From an uncultured Lachnospiraceae bacterium (GTDB taxonomy: Bacteria; Bacillota; Clostridia; Lachnospirales; Lachnospiraceae): DNA of 64,000 nucleotides. Under the pieces are notes generated by a model, which worked only from the letters and a program-made list of their open reading frames with translations, did no database searches and was not told the DNA's origin. This document shows positions 63,497 to 64,000 of this stretch, piece by piece. A program made the position numbers and the translations under genes. The stretch is from assembly GCA_905235745.1 (NCBI GenBank), contig CAJOMN010000003.1, forward strand, positions 1-64,000, read 5' to 3'. The first letter of the stretch is position 1, and each line of letters opens with the position of its first letter.

Positions 63497-63727
63497 TTAA
63501 ACGGTGTACTGCGAAAGAACAGCCATTACATCATCGGCGTTTCCTTCAGTATGGATGTTAAGATCAATGGGCTTGCTCAGATCCAGACTGAAAATACCCA
63601 TTATTGACTTGGCATCAATAACGTATCTGCCCGATACGAGATCGAAATCATAATCAAACTTGGTTACATCGTTGACGAATGATTTAACCTTGTCGATCGA
63701 GTTTAATGAAATCTGTACTGTCTTCAT
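63497..63727 (-). CDS. HPr-like protein lacking the phosphorylated histidine
   Basis: 76 residues with the HPr fold pattern (MKTVQISLNSIDKVKSFVND, SGRYVIDAKSIMGIFSLDLS, HTEGNADDVMAVLSQY) and the usual HPr length. The loop that holds His15 in true HPr (GLHARPA) reads NSIDKVKS; the only histidine lies near residue 61. So it cannot carry PTS phosphate in the normal way, and a regulatory or scaffold role is likely. RBS AGGAGG on the minus strand. Divergent from mtaB across 116 bases. Confidence 0.85.
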   Translation of the reverse strand: MKTVQISLNSIDKVKSFVNDVTKFDYDFDLVSGRYVIDAKSIMGIFSLDLSKPIDLNIHTEGNADDVMAVLSQYTV

Positions 63728-63843
63728 GAAAAATCCTCCTTTTTCATTTACCTTTTCCTGTTCTGTTAGTCTGCAACATTAATATAAATGCGGAAGAGGT
63801 AAATGTCAATTCTCAATAAATACTGAAAAAACGGGGTTTCCTT

Positions 63844-64000
63844 ATGAAAAAGGTAGCATTTCACAACCTTGGTTGTAAAGTCAATTCCTATGAATTGGAC
63901 GGAATTTTGCAAATGTTCCAAAATCGAGGCTATGAAATTGTTGATTTTGCACAAAAGGCAGATGTATATGTTATCAATACATGCACGGTGACCAATACTG
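63844..64000 (+). CDS. mtaB: tRNA t6A37 methylthiotransferase MtaB, 5' part
   Basis: Only the first 52 codons are in the window: MKKVAFHNLGCKVNSYELDG and the start of the MTTase domain with YVINTCTVTNT. The cysteines in LGCKVN and NTCTVT are two of the three that bind the auxiliary cluster in radical-SAM methylthiotransferases; LGCKVNSYE is typical of MtaB, not MiaB. It makes ms2t6A in tRNA. The gene continues past position 64000. Confidence 0.88.
   Translation, partial: MKKVAFHNLGCKVNSYELDGILQMFQNRGYEIVDFAQKADVYVINTCTVTNT

Overview
The window looks like the chromosome of an anaerobic Gram-positive bacterium of the Clostridia, most likely Lachnospiraceae (Butyrivibrio/Roseburia-like). This is inferred from protein character and gene order, without any search: hrcA-grpE-dnaK-dnaJ behind a CIRCE operator, prmA-rsmE-cysteine desulfurase-thiI, an HPr-like gene next to mtaB, many TTG starts behind strong ribosome binding sites, moderate G+C in the core genes, and DUF4037/DUF4125, DUF3048 and DUF6311 proteins.

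Layout. 1-13.1 kb is core-like: the 3' half of a SAM riboswitch and its terminator before metK; a beta-propeller HD-GYP sensor overlapping a YfcC-type transporter; a TPR-DUF4037-DUF4125 protein joined to an Ogg-type DNA glycosylase; a convergent S66 carboxypeptidase; then an rpe-tarI-tarJ set for CDP-ribitol. 13.2-15.8 kb is a scar zone: an Rpn/PD-(D/E)XK transposase-like gene, the tail of a second one, a small frameshifted membrane peptide with its own promoter and terminator, and a truncated IS630 transposase.

15.9-40.7 kb is a large surface-glycan island on the plus strand. The first seven genes (legC, ptmE, legH/neuD-like, legI, legG, legB, legF) make a complete CMP-legionaminic acid route. 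They are followed by a deacetylase, a methyltransferase, an MptE/sialyltransferase-like protein, acetyl-, glycosyl- and methyl-transferases, a Gfo/Idh oxidoreductase with an SDR, and a teichoic-acid-like set (two TagB/TagF-type polymerases, TarI, an epimerase). A small Rossmann module (G-x-G near the start, acidic pair about 25 residues later) recurs in seven of these proteins at either end, fused to unrelated catalytic domains. No flippase, polymerase, ABC exporter or priming transferase is seen, so the acceptor may be cytoplasmic, for instance flagellin. Part of the island (about 22-29 kb) is visibly richer in A+T.

40.7-45.2 kb is a second accessory zone: an orphan RelB-like antitoxin behind a perfect 14-bp inverted repeat, two AAA ATPases (DUF4143 type and DUF234 type) each preceded by repeated motifs, and an HTH gene with a broken DUF3990 partner plus a deleted ghost copy. 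45.2-64 kb returns to core genes: a HerA-like ATPase, a LicD fusion protein, pncB, a MATE pump, the heat-shock operon, a DUF3048 lipoprotein, prmA-rsmE-cysteine desulfurase-thiI, a DUF6311 membrane protein, an HPr-like protein without the phosphorylated histidine, and the start of mtaB, cut by the window end.
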